Shown here piece after piece: positions 1 through 5,619 of a stretch of 6,675 nt of DNA. Positions within the stretch are counted from its first letter, which is position 1, and each line of letters starts with the position of its first letter. The translations under genes were made by a program, and so were the position numbers. Source of the stretch: Metaruminococcus_A sp964607135 (GTDB taxonomy: Bacteria > Bacillota > Clostridia > Oscillospirales > Ruminococcaceae); contig CAZSIV010000071.1 of the NCBI GenBank assembly GCA_964607135.1, positions 1-6,675 on the forward strand, given 5' to 3'. The notes beneath the pieces are model-generated. The model was given only the letters and a program-made list of their open reading frames with translations, made no database searches and was not told the DNA's origin.

Positions 1-86
1 ATACTTGATTTTATGGCCGGAACGATCCGCTCGCGCTGTTCGCTCCCGTCCTGATGGCCGATTATCCCATTTCGGCTTCGCCTTCA

Positions 87-95
87 TGGTATAAT
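87..95 (+). promoter_or_regulatory. Extended -10 promoter of the ilvE unit
   Basis: TGGTATAAT lies at 87-95: a perfect -10 hexamer (TATAAT, 90-95) with the TG extension one base upstream. No good TTGACA-like box is seen 16-18 bp upstream, so the extended -10 probably compensates. Transcription would begin near 102, giving a leader of about 120 nt before ilvE at 222. The leader contains small inverted repeats (TTTTC/GAAAA at 121-133; CCCTTC/GAAGGG at 152-187) but no T-box signature and no riboswitch that I recognise. Bases 1-86 hold no gene I can call; a frame open from base 1 to a TGA at 52-54 could be the tail of an upstream gene, but it is too short to judge. Confidence 0.6.
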
Positions 96-221
96 AGAAA
101 CTCACAAAATTTCAGGCGTTTTTTCGGCGAAAAGCACTGCCGCTTTTTCACCCCTTCCGCGGCGCGAGGGCTCCTGCATCTGAAGGGCCGCCGGAGAACG
201 CGATTGTAAGGAAGTGCTGGA

Positions 222-1298
222 ATGAGCGACATCAACATCAAAATCACTAAGACGACCTCTCCGAAACAAAAGCCGGCAGACGAGACCAAGCTGGGGTTTG
301 GCCATATTTTTACCGACCACATGTTCGTCATGGACTGGAACCGGGAAGAGGGCTGGCACGACGCGCAGATCGTCCCCTACGGGCCGATTGAGATCGACCC
401 GTCTTGTTCTACCCTCCACTACTCCCAGACCATTTTCGAGGGCTTGAAGGCCTACCGCACCGCCGACGGGACGATTCAGCTGTTCCGTCCGCAGGAAAAT
501 TTCAAGCGGCTCAACAGCTCCAACGAGCGGATGTGTATCCCGACGGTCGACGAGGACTTCATGCTGAAGGCTCTCAAAACCCTGGTCGAGCTCGACAGGG
601 ACTGGGTGCCCCACAGCGAGGGCGCGGCCCTCTACATCCGCCCCTTCGTCTTTGCGACCGAGCCCTTCCTCGGGGTTCATCCCTCCTCGAGCTATAAGCT
701 CATGATTATCCTCTCCCCGTCGGGCGCTTACTATGCGACCGGCTTAAATCCGGTTAGCATCTATGTGGAAGGCCGCTATGTCCGCGCCGTCCGGGGCGGC
801 ACCGGCGAAGTCAAGGCGGGGGCAAATTACGCCGTTTCCCTCAAGGCGCAGGAGGCCGCCGGGAAAGAGGGCTACTCCCAAGTGCTCTGGCTCGACGGCG
901 TGGAGCAGAAGTATATCGAGGAGGTCGGCGCGATGAACGTCTTCTTTGTCCTCGGCGACGAGATCGTCACCCCGAAGCTCCACGGCTCCGTCCTGCCCGG
1001 CATCACCCGGAAGTCCAGCGTCCAGCTCCTCAAGGACTGGGGCTACAAGGTCTCCGAGCGGATGCTCTCAATCGACGAGCTGGTCGACGCCTATAAGGCC
1101 GGAAACCTCAAGGAGGCGTTCGGCACCGGTACCGCGGCGGTGATCTCCCCCATCGGAGAGCTCAAATACGGCGATCTCAAGATGGAGATCAACGGCAACA
1201 AGATCGGTGAGATTTCCCAGCGGCTCTACGACGAGCTCACCGGGATCCAGTGGGGCCGCGTCCCGGACGAGCGCGGCTGGATCGTCAAGGTCTGCTAG
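222..1298 (+). CDS. ilvE: Branched-chain amino acid aminotransferase (IlvE, BCAT)
   Basis: This PLP enzyme of fold type IV transfers the amino group between glutamate and the 2-keto acids of Leu, Ile and Val, the last step of their synthesis and the first of their breakdown, in the cytosol. The 358-residue product has the usual length of the eukaryotic-like/Firmicutes BCAT group. Visible landmarks are the N-terminal LGFGHIFTDHMFVMDW segment (24-39), FEGLKAYR (72-79), the PLP-binding lysine in VKAGANY (K198), EEVGAMN with the glutamate expected near the PLP ring nitrogen (E234), LPGITRKS (258-265) and the phosphate-binding GTGTAAVISP (301-310). The ATG at 222 follows AAGGAAG (208-214) by 7 nt and gives the usual family N-terminus. 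An extended -10 promoter lies about 130 bp upstream. The next gene starts one base after the TAG, so the two are surely co-transcribed. No defect is seen. Family assignment is firm; the preferred direction in the cell is not shown by the sequence. Confidence 0.97.
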   Translation: MSDINIKITKTTSPKQKPADETKLGFGHIFTDHMFVMDWNREEGWHDAQIVPYGPIEIDPSCSTLHYSQTIFEGLKAYRTADGTIQLFRPQENFKRLNSSNERMCIPTVDEDFMLKALKTLVELDRDWVPHSEGAALYIRPFVFATEPFLGVHPSSSYKLMIILSPSGAYYATGLNPVSIYVEGRYVRAVRGGTGEVKAGANYAVSLKAQEAAGKEGYSQVLWLDGVEQKYIEEVGAMNVFFVLGDEIVTPKLHGSVLPGITRKSSVQLLKDWGYKVSERMLSIDELVDAYKAGNLKEAFGTGTAAVISPIGELKYGDLKMEINGNKIGEISQRLYDELTGIQWGRVPDERGWIVKVC

Positions 1299-1299
1299 G

Positions 1300-2187
1300 T
1301 TGCGGATTCTCTTCTATCAGGTGGAAAAACGGCAGGGCGGGTTGACCGCGGCCGACTATCTCAGGCACTGCCACGGCTGCTCCAGGCGGATGATCACCCG
1401 CCTCAAGCAGGGCCGTGGCAGTCTTGCTCTCAACGGGATGCCGCTCGAGCGGCTGACGGAGCGGCTGGCCGCCGGGGACATCCTGGAGCTGCGGCTCGAG
1501 CCGGAGCCCCTTCCCTTTCCCCCGAATCCTGCTCTTTCCGTCCCCATCCTTTATGAGGATGAGGATATCGCTGCCTTTTCAAAGCCCGCCGGGATGCCGG
1601 TTCACCCCTCTCACCTCCATAGGGAGGACACCCTTGCAAACTTTTTCGCGGCCCGGTGCGCCGAAACGGGGGAGCAGGCGGGCTTCCACCCTCTCAACCG
1701 GCTGGACCGGGACACCTCCGGGCTCTGCCTTATCGCAAAGCATCCGCTGGCGGCGGAACGGCTTACGGGGCGGGTGGAGAAGCGGTATTACGCGGTGGCG
1801 GAGGGGTTGGTCGATCCCCCGGAAGGAACCCTTTCCTTCCCCATCGCACGGGCTGAGGCGAGCATCATTCTCCGACAGGTCAGCCCCGGCGGAAAACCCG
1901 CCGTCACCCATTACCGGACGCTGGAGCAGAGAAACGGGCACACCCTTCTCGAAATCCGGCTGGAGACCGGCCGCACCCATCAGATCCGGGTGCATTTCTC
2001 CCACATCGGGCATCCCCTCGCCGGGGACGAGCTCTACGGCGGCAGCCGCCTTTTGATTCCCCGGCAGGCGCTCCACTGCGGGGAGCTTCGGTTCCCACAC
2101 CCCATCACCGGGGAGATTCTCTCTTTTTCCGCACCGGTTCCGGAGGAGATGCGCCGCCTTCTCCAGCCGTCTGCCTCTTCCTTTTAG
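1300..2187 (+). CDS. RluA-family RNA pseudouridine synthase
   Basis: The enzyme isomerises specific uridines to pseudouridine in rRNA or tRNA. The 295-residue product has an S4-like RNA-binding domain at the N-terminus (about 13-62, ending LERLTERLAAGDILEL) and then the RluA catalytic domain: FSKPAGMPVHP (93-103), the catalytic motif LNRLDRDTSG (132-141) with the nucleophilic Asp at 136, KRYYAV (161-166), and RTHQIRVHF (225-233) with HPLAGDELYGG (238-248). The family motif usually reads HRLD; here Asn133 stands in for His, a change outside the catalytic residue. The start chosen is TTG at 1300, because the protein begins RILFYQVEKR there and upstream in-frame codons lie inside ilvE. A weak AAGG (1287-1290) lies 9 nt upstream. 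The gene follows the ilvE stop by one base, suggesting translational coupling. The target uridine (RluC-, RluD- or RluA-type) cannot be told from sequence alone, so no symbol is given. Confidence 0.93.
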   Translation: MRILFYQVEKRQGGLTAADYLRHCHGCSRRMITRLKQGRGSLALNGMPLERLTERLAAGDILELRLEPEPLPFPPNPALSVPILYEDEDIAAFSKPAGMPVHPSHLHREDTLANFFAARCAETGEQAGFHPLNRLDRDTSGLCLIAKHPLAAERLTGRVEKRYYAVAEGLVDPPEGTLSFPIARAEASIILRQVSPGGKPAVTHYRTLEQRNGHTLLEIRLETGRTHQIRVHFSHIGHPLAGDELYGGSRLLIPRQALHCGELRFPHPITGEILSFSAPVPEEMRRLLQPSASSF

Positions 2188-2198
2188 TGAAACTCCAT

Positions 2199-2228
2199 AA
2201 AAGAGGGGGCGCATTTTCTCCCTTTTTT
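2199..2228 (+). terminator. Rho-independent terminator after the pseudouridine synthase gene
   Basis: Arms 2199-2209 (AAAAGAGGGGG) and 2218-2228 (CTCCCTTTTTT) pair over 11 bp with two G-U wobbles and an 8-nt loop. The last six bases are a T tract. It begins 11 nt after the stop codon at 2185-2187 and should end the ilvE-pseudouridine synthase transcript. Its T tract is shared with the first copy of the 17-bp direct repeat described next. Confidence 0.8.
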
Positions 2229-2278
2229 GCAAAAATGTATATTTATAAGGAATTATGAATATTTTTGCAAAAATGTAT
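2224..2278 (+). repeat. 17-bp perfect direct repeat upstream of the transporter operon
   Basis: TTTTTGCAAAAATGTAT occurs at 2224-2240 and again at 2262-2278, identical over 17 bp and 38 bp apart from start to start. Each copy holds the 12-bp perfect palindrome TTTTTGCAAAAA. A third TTGCAA lies at 2278-2283. The copies sit just before the promoter of the amino-acid ABC operon, which suggests a regulator-binding role, but part of the first copy is also the T tract of the upstream terminator. Confidence 0.7.
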
Positions 2279-2289
2279 TGCAATTCAAA
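2254..2289 (+). promoter_or_regulatory. Possible ArgR/AhrC operator: two adjacent ARG-box-like sites
   Basis: Two abutting 18-mers resemble the ARG box consensus WNTGAATWWWWATTCANW: TATGAATATTTTTGCAAA at 2254-2271 differs at two positions, and AATGTATTGCAATTCAAA at 2272-2289 at three. The second overlaps the proposed -35 hexamer (2278-2283), where a repressor would block the promoter. ARG boxes usually come in pairs with a gap of 2-3 bp; here the gap is zero, and the AT-rich background makes chance matches likelier. An operator for another regulator that recognises TTGCAA-centred palindromes is equally possible. Regulation by arginine is an inference. Confidence 0.35.
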
Positions 2290-2306
2290 ATAAAGTGTGT
2301 TAAAGT
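2278..2306 (+). promoter_or_regulatory. Probable sigma-A promoter of the amino-acid ABC operon
   Basis: TTGCAA (2278-2283, four of six matches to TTGACA) is followed after exactly 17 bp by TAAAGT (2301-2306, four of six to TATAAT), with a TG extension at 2298-2299. Transcription would start near 2313, giving a leader of about 90 nt. The region is strikingly AT-rich compared with the flanking genes. Confidence 0.5.
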
Positions 2307-2323
2307 AAAAACAACAAAATTGG

Positions 2324-2374
2324 AACGGCTTTCCGGCCGTTTCAGGCGGCGGGAAGGCGGAAACGCATCCCCTG
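2324..2374 (+). other. Folded 5' leader of the ABC operon
   Basis: Two hairpins can be drawn in the leader. The first is AACGGC (2324-2329) with GCCGTT (2336-2341) around a 6-nt loop. The second has an outer CAG (2343-2345)/CTG (2372-2374), GGGA (2351-2354)/TCCC (2368-2371) and inner GCG/CGC closed by a GAAA tetraloop (2360-2363). Neither is followed by a T tract, so they are not terminators. They end before the ribosome site GGAGG at 2389-2393, which stays free. I do not recognise a known riboswitch; a stabilising 5' structure is one plain explanation. Confidence 0.3.
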
Positions 2375-2402
2375 CAAACTAAAAATATGGAGGAAATCTC
2401 AA

Positions 2403-3233
2403 ATGAAGCTTGTAAAGAAAATTCTGGCGGCGGTTCTCGCGCTGGGAATGAGCGGCGTCCTGCTGGCCGGCTGCAGCGACGGGGCCGGGAACCAGTCTGT
2501 CGCCAAAATCAAAGAGGCCGGCGAAATCGTCATGTACACCAACGCGGCCTTTGCCCCCTTCGAGTATGTCGACGGGCAGGACGTCAAGGGCGTCGACGTC
2601 GAAATCGCCCTCGAAATTGCGAAGGAGCTCGGCGTGGAGCTGAAGGTCAAGGATGTAAAATTCGACAGCATCGTCCCGGGGATCGAGAGCGGAAAGGCCG
2701 CCTTCGGCGCGGCGGGCATCACCATCACCGACGACCGGAAGAAGTCGGTCGACTTCTCGATCGAGTACTACACTTCTGTCCAGTACATCATCTGCAAAGA
2801 GGATGCTGATTTCGCCAAAACCGAAGACCTGGCCGGCAAAGCCATCGGGGTGCAGCTCGGCACCACCGGCGACTTCCTTGTCAGCGACGCGATTGACGGA
2901 ACCGAGGATGAAGAGACCAAAGAGCACGTCAAGGGCGTTCTCGAAGGGACGGGCGCCAGCTGCAAGCAGTACGCCAACGCCATCGAGGCCTCCCAGGACC
3001 TGATGAACGGGCGGATCGATGCGGTCGTCATCGACAAGCTCCCGGCGGAGTCCATTGTAAACAACAACAGCGGCCTGAAATGCGTCAAGCTCGAGGACGC
3101 CGAGCCGGAGGCCTACGGCATCTGCGTTGCAAAGGGCAACGAGGAGCTCCTCAAGGTGATCGACGAAGTCCTGAACCGGCTGATTTCGGAAGGGAAGATC
3201 GATTCCTTCGTTCTGGCCCATTCCAACGCCTAA
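2403..3233 (+). CDS. Amino-acid ABC transporter substrate-binding lipoprotein
   Basis: This is the extracellular receptor of a polar amino-acid uptake system (SBP family 3), tethered to the outer face of the membrane by lipid and delivering its ligand to the permease encoded downstream. The 276-residue product begins MKLVKK, then a hydrophobic stretch and the lipobox LAGC, with Cys24 as lipidation site. Family landmarks are FAPFEY (50-55), GVDVEIALEIAKELG (63-77), ITITDDRKKSVDFS (106-119) with Arg112 in the place that binds the ligand carboxylate, GKAIGVQLGTTGD (145-157), and NGRIDAVVIDK (202-212) with Asp211 where the ligand amino group is usually held. The stretch 157-189, rich in Asp/Glu, looks longer than the usual hinge connection. 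The ATG has GGAGG 9 nt upstream. It lies first in the operon, the usual place for a protein needed in excess. Specificity (arginine, glutamine, cystine or other) cannot be read from the sequence. Confidence 0.95.
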   Translation: MKLVKKILAAVLALGMSGVLLAGCSDGAGNQSVAKIKEAGEIVMYTNAAFAPFEYVDGQDVKGVDVEIALEIAKELGVELKVKDVKFDSIVPGIESGKAAFGAAGITITDDRKKSVDFSIEYYTSVQYIICKEDADFAKTEDLAGKAIGVQLGTTGDFLVSDAIDGTEDEETKEHVKGVLEGTGASCKQYANAIEASQDLMNGRIDAVVIDKLPAESIVNNNSGLKCVKLEDAEPEAYGICVAKGNEELLKVIDEVLNRLISEGKIDSFVLAHSNA

Positions 3234-3259
3234 GCTTTAAAAAGCCGCCGAACGGCTGA

Positions 3260-3310
3260 AATAACAAACGCACGCCCAGTGGATTGCATTCGCTGGGCGG
3301 TTGTGTTATT
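3260..3310 (+). other. Long imperfect hairpin between binding-protein and permease genes
   Basis: AATAACA (3260-3266) pairs with TGTTATT (3304-3310), and CGCCCAG (3273-3279) with CTGGGCG (3293-3299), with short bulges between and a further two pairs into the loop. A small hairpin AGCCG/CGGCT (3243-3257) precedes it. There is no proper T run after it, so it should be at most a partial terminator; such hairpins after a binding-protein gene often protect the upstream mRNA from 3' decay and keep that protein in excess over the membrane parts. The fold is seen; the role is inferred. Confidence 0.55.
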
Positions 3311-3328
3311 ATTCTACTGGAATAGGTG

Positions 3329-3361
3329 AAACGCCCGGAGGGAATCGTTCCCCGGCGTTTT
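3329..3361 (+). terminator. Terminator-like hairpin inside the ABC operon
   Basis: AAACGCC (3329-3335) pairs with GGCGTTT (3354-3360), and the inner GGGAA (3340-3344) with TTCCC (3348-3352) around a TCG loop. It is followed by only four T residues including the last stem bases, so termination would be partial. Lying 90 nt before the permease start, it could lower expression of the permease and ATPase relative to the binding protein. Confidence 0.4.
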
Positions 3362-3374
3362 CAGGAAGGAACCC

Positions 3375-3412
3375 GTCGGACAGGGCCCAAAAAAGAGAAC
3401 GGGCCCTCCGGC
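3375..3412 (+). other. GC-rich hairpin in the permease leader
   Basis: AGGGCCC (3382-3388) pairs perfectly with GGGCCCT (3401-3407) around a 12-nt purine-rich loop; after a 2-nt bulge the stem continues with 3375-3379 against 3408-3412. It is the third structured element in the 217-nt spacer (3234-3450), which holds no gene. It ends about 20 nt before the likely ribosome site of the permease gene (GAAAGGA, 3433-3439). Confidence 0.4.
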
Positions 3413-3450
3413 TTCCCGTCCTCCTTCAATGCGAAAGGATTTGTGATACT

Positions 3451-4170
3451 ATGCCAATTCTCCCGCTCAGCATCTTCGATGATCTGGCGAGCAACTTTCA
3501 CGCGACTTTCATCGAGAAAGACCGGTATCTGCTCTTTCTCCAGGGGTTGGGGAACACCCTGCTCATCACCCTGTTCGCCACCCTTTTGGGGATCGCCATC
3601 GGGCTGGTTGTCGCCATCATCAAGGTTTACTGTGCCCAGACAGGGCGGCTGAAGATTGCGAACGCCATCTGCTCGGCCTATGTGGCGGTGATCCGCGGCA
3701 CCCCGATGGTGCTTCAGCTTTTGATTATGTACTACCTGATTTTGGCCGCGCTTCCGGATGAGATGACCCTCCTGATCGCCATCCTCTCCTTCGGGATCAA
3801 CTCCGGCGCCTATGTCTCGGAGATTGTCCGGGGCGGGATTCTGGCGGTCGACCGCGGGCAGCTGGAGGCCGGGCGTTCCCTGGGGCTGACCCAGGGGCAG
3901 ACGATGAAGAGCATCATCCTGCCGCAGGCGGTCAAGAGCATCCTGCCAGCCCTCGGGAATGAGTTCATCACCCTGCTCAAGGAAACCTCGATTGTCGGGT
4001 ACATCACGATTGTCGACCTCACTCGGGCCGGCGACATCGTCCGCAGCCGCACCTTCGACGCGTTTTTCTCTCTGGTCTCGGTCGCGGTGGTCTATTTCAT
4101 CCTGGTCATGGGGATCAGCTGGCTTTTGAAAAAGGCTGAAAGGAGGCTGGCGAAGAGTGATCGACGTTAA
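3451..4170 (+). CDS. Amino-acid ABC transporter permease (HisMQ family)
   Basis: This integral membrane protein forms the translocation channel of the amino-acid importer, probably as a homodimer since only one permease gene is present. The 239-residue product shows the HisM/GlnP pattern: GLGNTLLITLFATLLGIAIGLVV (32-54) as first clear membrane helix, the family motif RGTPMVLQL (82-90), further hydrophobic helices around 91-101, 107-117 and 207-226, and the cytoplasmic coupling (EAA) loop EAGRSLGLTQGQTMKSIILP (139-158) that docks on the ATPase. The ATG at 3451 was chosen because it gives the usual N-terminal length and has GAAAGGA 11 nt upstream; an in-frame TTG at 3301 would translate through three hairpins and add an unlikely 50 residues. 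The end overlaps the ATPase gene by 14 nt, so the two are coupled. The spacer before it is unusually long for this operon type. Confidence 0.95.
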   Translation: MPILPLSIFDDLASNFHATFIEKDRYLLFLQGLGNTLLITLFATLLGIAIGLVVAIIKVYCAQTGRLKIANAICSAYVAVIRGTPMVLQLLIMYYLILAALPDEMTLLIAILSFGINSGAYVSEIVRGGILAVDRGQLEAGRSLGLTQGQTMKSIILPQAVKSILPALGNEFITLLKETSIVGYITIVDLTRAGDIVRSRTFDAFFSLVSVAVVYFILVMGISWLLKKAERRLAKSDRR

Positions 4171-4879
4171 AAATCTCTCCAAATCCTTCGGGGACCACCT
4201 GGTTCTCAACAACATCACAGAGAAGATCGAAAAAGGGGAAAAGGTGGTCATTATCGGGCCGTCCGGCTCGGGGAAATCCACCTTCCTGCGCTGTCTCAAC
4301 CTCCTCGAAGCCCCCTCTTCAGGGGAGATTTGGTTCGAGGGGAAGATGATCAACGCCCCCAAGACAAACGTAAATCAGCTCCGGCAGAAGATGGGGATGG
4401 TTTTTCAGCATTTTAACCTCTTCCCCCACCTGACCGTGATGCAGAACATCACCCTCGCCCCGGTCAAGCTCAAGCTCCAGACCAAGGAGGATGCGGAGAA
4501 AAACGCCCTTCGGCTGCTGGAGCGGATCGGGCTTGCGGACAAGGCGGGGGTCTACCCCTCGATGATCTCGGGCGGCCAGAAGCAGCGGATCGCGATTGTC
4601 CGCGCCCTCGCCATGAACCCGGATGTGATGCTCTTCGACGAGCCGACCTCCGCCCTCGACCCGGAGATGGTCGGCGAGGTGCTCGAGCTCATGCGGGAGC
4701 TCGCAGAGGAGGGGATGACCATGGTGGTCGTCACCCACGAGATGGGCTTTGCCCGCGAGGTGGCGACGAGGGTTCTCTTTATGGACGAGGGGATCATCAT
4801 GGAGCAGAACACCCCGCAGGAATTTTTTGAACATCCGCAGAATCCGCGGTTGAAGGATTTCCTCTCCAAAGTGCTTTGA
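4157..4879 (+). CDS. Amino-acid ABC transporter ATP-binding protein (GlnQ/HisP type)
   Basis: This cytoplasmic ATPase powers the amino-acid importer. The 240-residue product has the typical length and all nucleotide-binding motifs: Walker A GPSGSGKST (34-42), Q-loop QHFNLF with Gln84, signature ISGGQKQR (137-144, in place of the commoner LSGGQQQR), Walker B VMLFDEP with Asp161 and catalytic Glu162, D-loop SALD (165-168) and switch His194 in VVTHE. It should dimerise and bind the coupling loop of the permease. The start is GTG at 4157, inside the permease gene, with AGGAGG (4141-4146) 10 nt upstream; it gives the usual MIDVKNLSKSFG beginning. The three genes in this order make a complete importer. 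The following luxS gene is 81 nt away with no terminator between. Confidence 0.97.
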   Translation: MIDVKNLSKSFGDHLVLNNITEKIEKGEKVVIIGPSGSGKSTFLRCLNLLEAPSSGEIWFEGKMINAPKTNVNQLRQKMGMVFQHFNLFPHLTVMQNITLAPVKLKLQTKEDAEKNALRLLERIGLADKAGVYPSMISGGQKQRIAIVRALAMNPDVMLFDEPTSALDPEMVGEVLELMRELAEEGMTMVVVTHEMGFAREVATRVLFMDEGIIMEQNTPQEFFEHPQNPRLKDFLSKVL

Positions 4880-4892
4880 TTTTTGTCTGAAA

Positions 4893-4908
4893 GCCGCCCC
4901 GCGGCGGC
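4893..4908 (+). other. GC hairpin between ATPase gene and luxS
   Basis: GCCGCC (4893-4898) and GGCGGC (4903-4908) form a 6-bp stem with a CCGC loop. It is followed by an A-rich run, not by T, so it is not a terminator on the plus strand and read-through into luxS is expected. No promoter with acceptable spacing was found in this 81-nt gap. Confidence 0.4.
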
Positions 4909-4929
4909 AAATATAAAAAAAGAAAGGGC

Positions 4930-4947
4930 CGGTACCATGCGGTACCG
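4930..4947 (+). promoter_or_regulatory. Hairpin CGGTACC-ATGC-GGTACCG just upstream of luxS
   Basis: A perfect 7-bp stem with a 4-nt loop ends 13 nt before the luxS start codon at 4961 and abuts the poor ribosome site AGGGTG (4950-4954 region). The loop contains the alternative in-frame ATG at 4937, which would therefore be hidden. The structure may tune luxS translation; that role is an inference, the pairing is directly visible. Confidence 0.4.
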
Positions 4948-4960
4948 CAGGGTGAACAAG

Positions 4961-5428
4961 ATGGAAAAGATCGCTAGTTTTACCGTAGACCACGACAAGC
5001 TCAAGCTGGGGATGTACACCTCCCGGATCGACGGCGACGTCACCACCTACGACATCCGGATGAAGCGCCCCAACCAGGGGGATTATCTCGATGTCCCGGC
5101 CATGCACACCATCGAGCACCTCTTTGCGACCTATGCCCGGAATTCCGAGTGGGGCGACAGGGTGATCTACGTGGGGCCGATGGGCTGCCGCACCGGTTTC
5201 TACCTGCTGACCCGGAACGTCCCGGAAGAGGCGGCGATTAAGCTCACCTACGATGCGTTCCGCTTCATCGAAGGGTTCGAGGGGGAGATCCCGGGAACCG
5301 CCAGCTCGAAGGAATGCGGGAACTATAAGGAGCATAATCTCGCCAAAGCCAAGGAAGAGGTTGCGGAGATCACCGAAATTTTGAAGGATTACCCGGTCAA
5401 ATACCTCTCCTACGACTGCGACCGCTGA
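4961..5428 (+). CDS. luxS: S-ribosylhomocysteine lyase (LuxS, AI-2 synthesis)
   Basis: LuxS cleaves S-ribosylhomocysteine to homocysteine and 4,5-dihydroxy-2,3-pentanedione, the precursor of the signal AI-2, completing the activated methyl cycle in the cytosol. The 155-residue product has the usual length and all active-site features: the metal ligands His49 and His53 with catalytic Glu52 in HTIEH (49-53), Cys76 in GPMGCRTGFYL (72-82), and the third metal ligand Cys119 in ECGNYKEHNL (118-127). The ATG at 4961 is preferred because MEKIASFT is the standard family start; in-frame starts at 4883 and 4937 would add residues without homology, and the second lies in a hairpin loop. The upstream ribosome site is weak. 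It sits 81 nt after the ABC operon with no terminator between, so it is probably its last gene, and a strong terminator follows. The partner nucleosidase Pfs is not in the window. Confidence 0.97.
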   Translation: MEKIASFTVDHDKLKLGMYTSRIDGDVTTYDIRMKRPNQGDYLDVPAMHTIEHLFATYARNSEWGDRVIYVGPMGCRTGFYLLTRNVPEEAAIKLTYDAFRFIEGFEGEIPGTASSKECGNYKEHNLAKAKEEVAEITEILKDYPVKYLSYDCDR

Positions 5429-5457
5429 GGCCCGTGGCGGAGTACATCCGCAGGCAA

Positions 5458-5523
5458 ACGCGATCCCTAAGTAGCAGTAGCTTATAGATCCGTAACCCGC
5501 GAGGCACCGCTTATAAATCGCGT
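5458..5523 (+). repeat. Intergenic repeat, copy 1, bounded by an inverted repeat
   Basis: ACGCGAT (5458-5464) and ATCGCGT (5517-5523) are perfect 7-bp inverted repeats enclosing 52 nt. Inside are the 17-nt core GTAACCCGCGAGGCACC (5492-5508), found again at 6609-6625, a TAAG/CTTA hairpin, and two copies of GCTTATA (5480-5486, 5509-5515). CGCGA at 5498-5502 can compete for the same right arm, so two folds exclude each other. The neighbouring sequence adds GCGGA/TCCGC (5438-5450 region) and TGCCCAG-C-CTGGGCA (5526-5540). There is no gene here. It resembles a dispersed palindromic intergenic element; the family is not recognised. Confidence 0.55.
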
Positions 5524-5548
5524 ATTGCCCAGCCTGGGCACAGGCCCC

Positions 5549-5579
5549 GCCCCCCTGTTTTTAAAACAGGGGGGCTTTT
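5549..5579 (+). terminator. Strong rho-independent terminator after luxS
   Basis: GCCCCCCTGTT (5549-5559) pairs with AACAGGGGGGC (5565-5575) over 11 bp around a 5-nt loop and is followed by TTTTG. It lies 120 nt after the luxS stop and should end the plus-strand transcript. Read from the minus strand it lacks a T tract, so it is not a clear terminator for the opposing deacetylase gene. Confidence 0.85.
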
Positions 5580-5619
5580 GTTTGTATACCCGGCTTTCAT
5601 CCGCTTTTTGGCCGGCTGT

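Noticed and set aside
102..221. Possible T-box or branched-chain attenuator in the ilvE leader
   Set aside because: No GGTGGNACCGCG-like T-box core, no leader peptide rich in Leu/Ile/Val and no terminator before the gene.
3301..3450. Permease start at TTG 3301
   Set aside because: It would add 50 residues unlike the family and translate through several hairpins; ATG 3451 has a ribosome site.
4881..4920. luxS promoter from TTGTCT and TATAAA
   Set aside because: The spacing is about 23 bp, too long for a sigma-A promoter.
4883..4960. Longer LuxS starting at 4883 or 4937
   Set aside because: The added residues do not resemble LuxS and the standard start MEKIASFT lies at 4961.
2379..5335. Long minus-strand open frames of 280 to 338 codons opposite the ABC genes and luxS
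   Set aside because: They are mirror frames of GC-rich coding sequence with no protein motifs; the plus-strand frames carry complete, recognisable domains.
5429..5548. CRISPR array or tRNA in the repeat-rich gap after luxS
   Set aside because: No regularly spaced repeats and no cloverleaf could be drawn; only inverted repeats and one dispersed core are present.
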